DNA from: JBFWUM01 sp050247255
Lineage (GTDB): Bacteria; Acidobacteriota; Vicinamibacteria; Vicinamibacterales; UBA2999
DNA length: 5,653 nucleotides
Direction of reading: 5' to 3'
NCBI GenBank assembly: GCA_050247255.1
Contig: JBFWUM010000104.1
Location: 1-5,653 of the forward strand
The position numbers and the translations under genes were made by a program. The notes beneath the pieces are model-generated. The model saw only the letters and a program-made list of their open reading frames with translations, did no database searches and was not told where the DNA came from. This document shows, piece after piece, positions 5,593-5,653 of this stretch (positions within the stretch are counted from its first letter, which is position 1; each line of letters begins with the position of its first letter).

Positions 5593-5653
5593 CGTAGGGG
5601 TGAAGGTTAACGACCGCCCGGACAGGATCTCGTCGGACCCTCCCGGCAACATT

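Noticed and set aside
5600..5653. Start of a further plus-strand gene (GTG at 5600, reading VKVNDRPDRISSDPPGNI)
   Set aside because: Only 18 codons are visible and the other strand is also open here. A few residues recall DUF433-type N-termini, but this is too short to support.

Overview
This GC-rich window has no rRNA, tRNA or phage marker. Its gene content (a LytS-type kinase with LytTR-type receivers, GluQRS) and its many short palindromic repeat families, several read through in frame inside genes, suggest a large-genome soil or sediment bacterium. From memory of similar repeats I would guess Acidobacteriota (Vicinamibacteria-like), but the window cannot prove this. A run of exactly 100 Ns (1343-1442) marks it as a draft scaffold.

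Left two thirds, minus strand, read right to left: a tightly coupled signalling operon. (1) A 644-residue membrane histidine kinase of the LytS/His_kinase type (4006-2072) overlaps by ATGA (2) a response regulator fused to a SpoIIE/RsbU-type PP2C serine phosphatase (2075-563), which overlaps by ATGA (3) a LytTR-type DNA-binding response regulator (566 to beyond the left edge). The arrangement implies one sensor feeding two receivers with different outputs: protein dephosphorylation and transcription. The phosphatase catalytic domain is interrupted in frame by a tandem array of 36-bp units (12 codons each), which contains the assembly gap. The two reading-frame pieces on either side of the gap are one gene, split only by the arbitrary N length.

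Right third, plus strand: gluQRS, a tRNA-modifying glutamyl-Q synthetase divergent from the kinase, carries an in-frame repeat insertion in its zinc loop. It is followed by a small secreted protein with an HPGHDH N-terminus and a DUF5666-like body. The stretch after each of these genes (about 4933-5077 and 5457-5592) is a mosaic of hairpin modules. Each module has a near-constant 10-bp head, about CGTrGGGCTC, followed by a stem-loop. Stem sequences differ between modules but mostly stay self-complementary. Both arrays begin at, or overlap, the stop codon of the gene before them.

The most unusual content is therefore (a) an expandable repeat inside a PP2C catalytic domain within a branched two-component operon, and (b) the covarying 25-bp and 54-61-bp hairpin module arrays at gene 3' ends.
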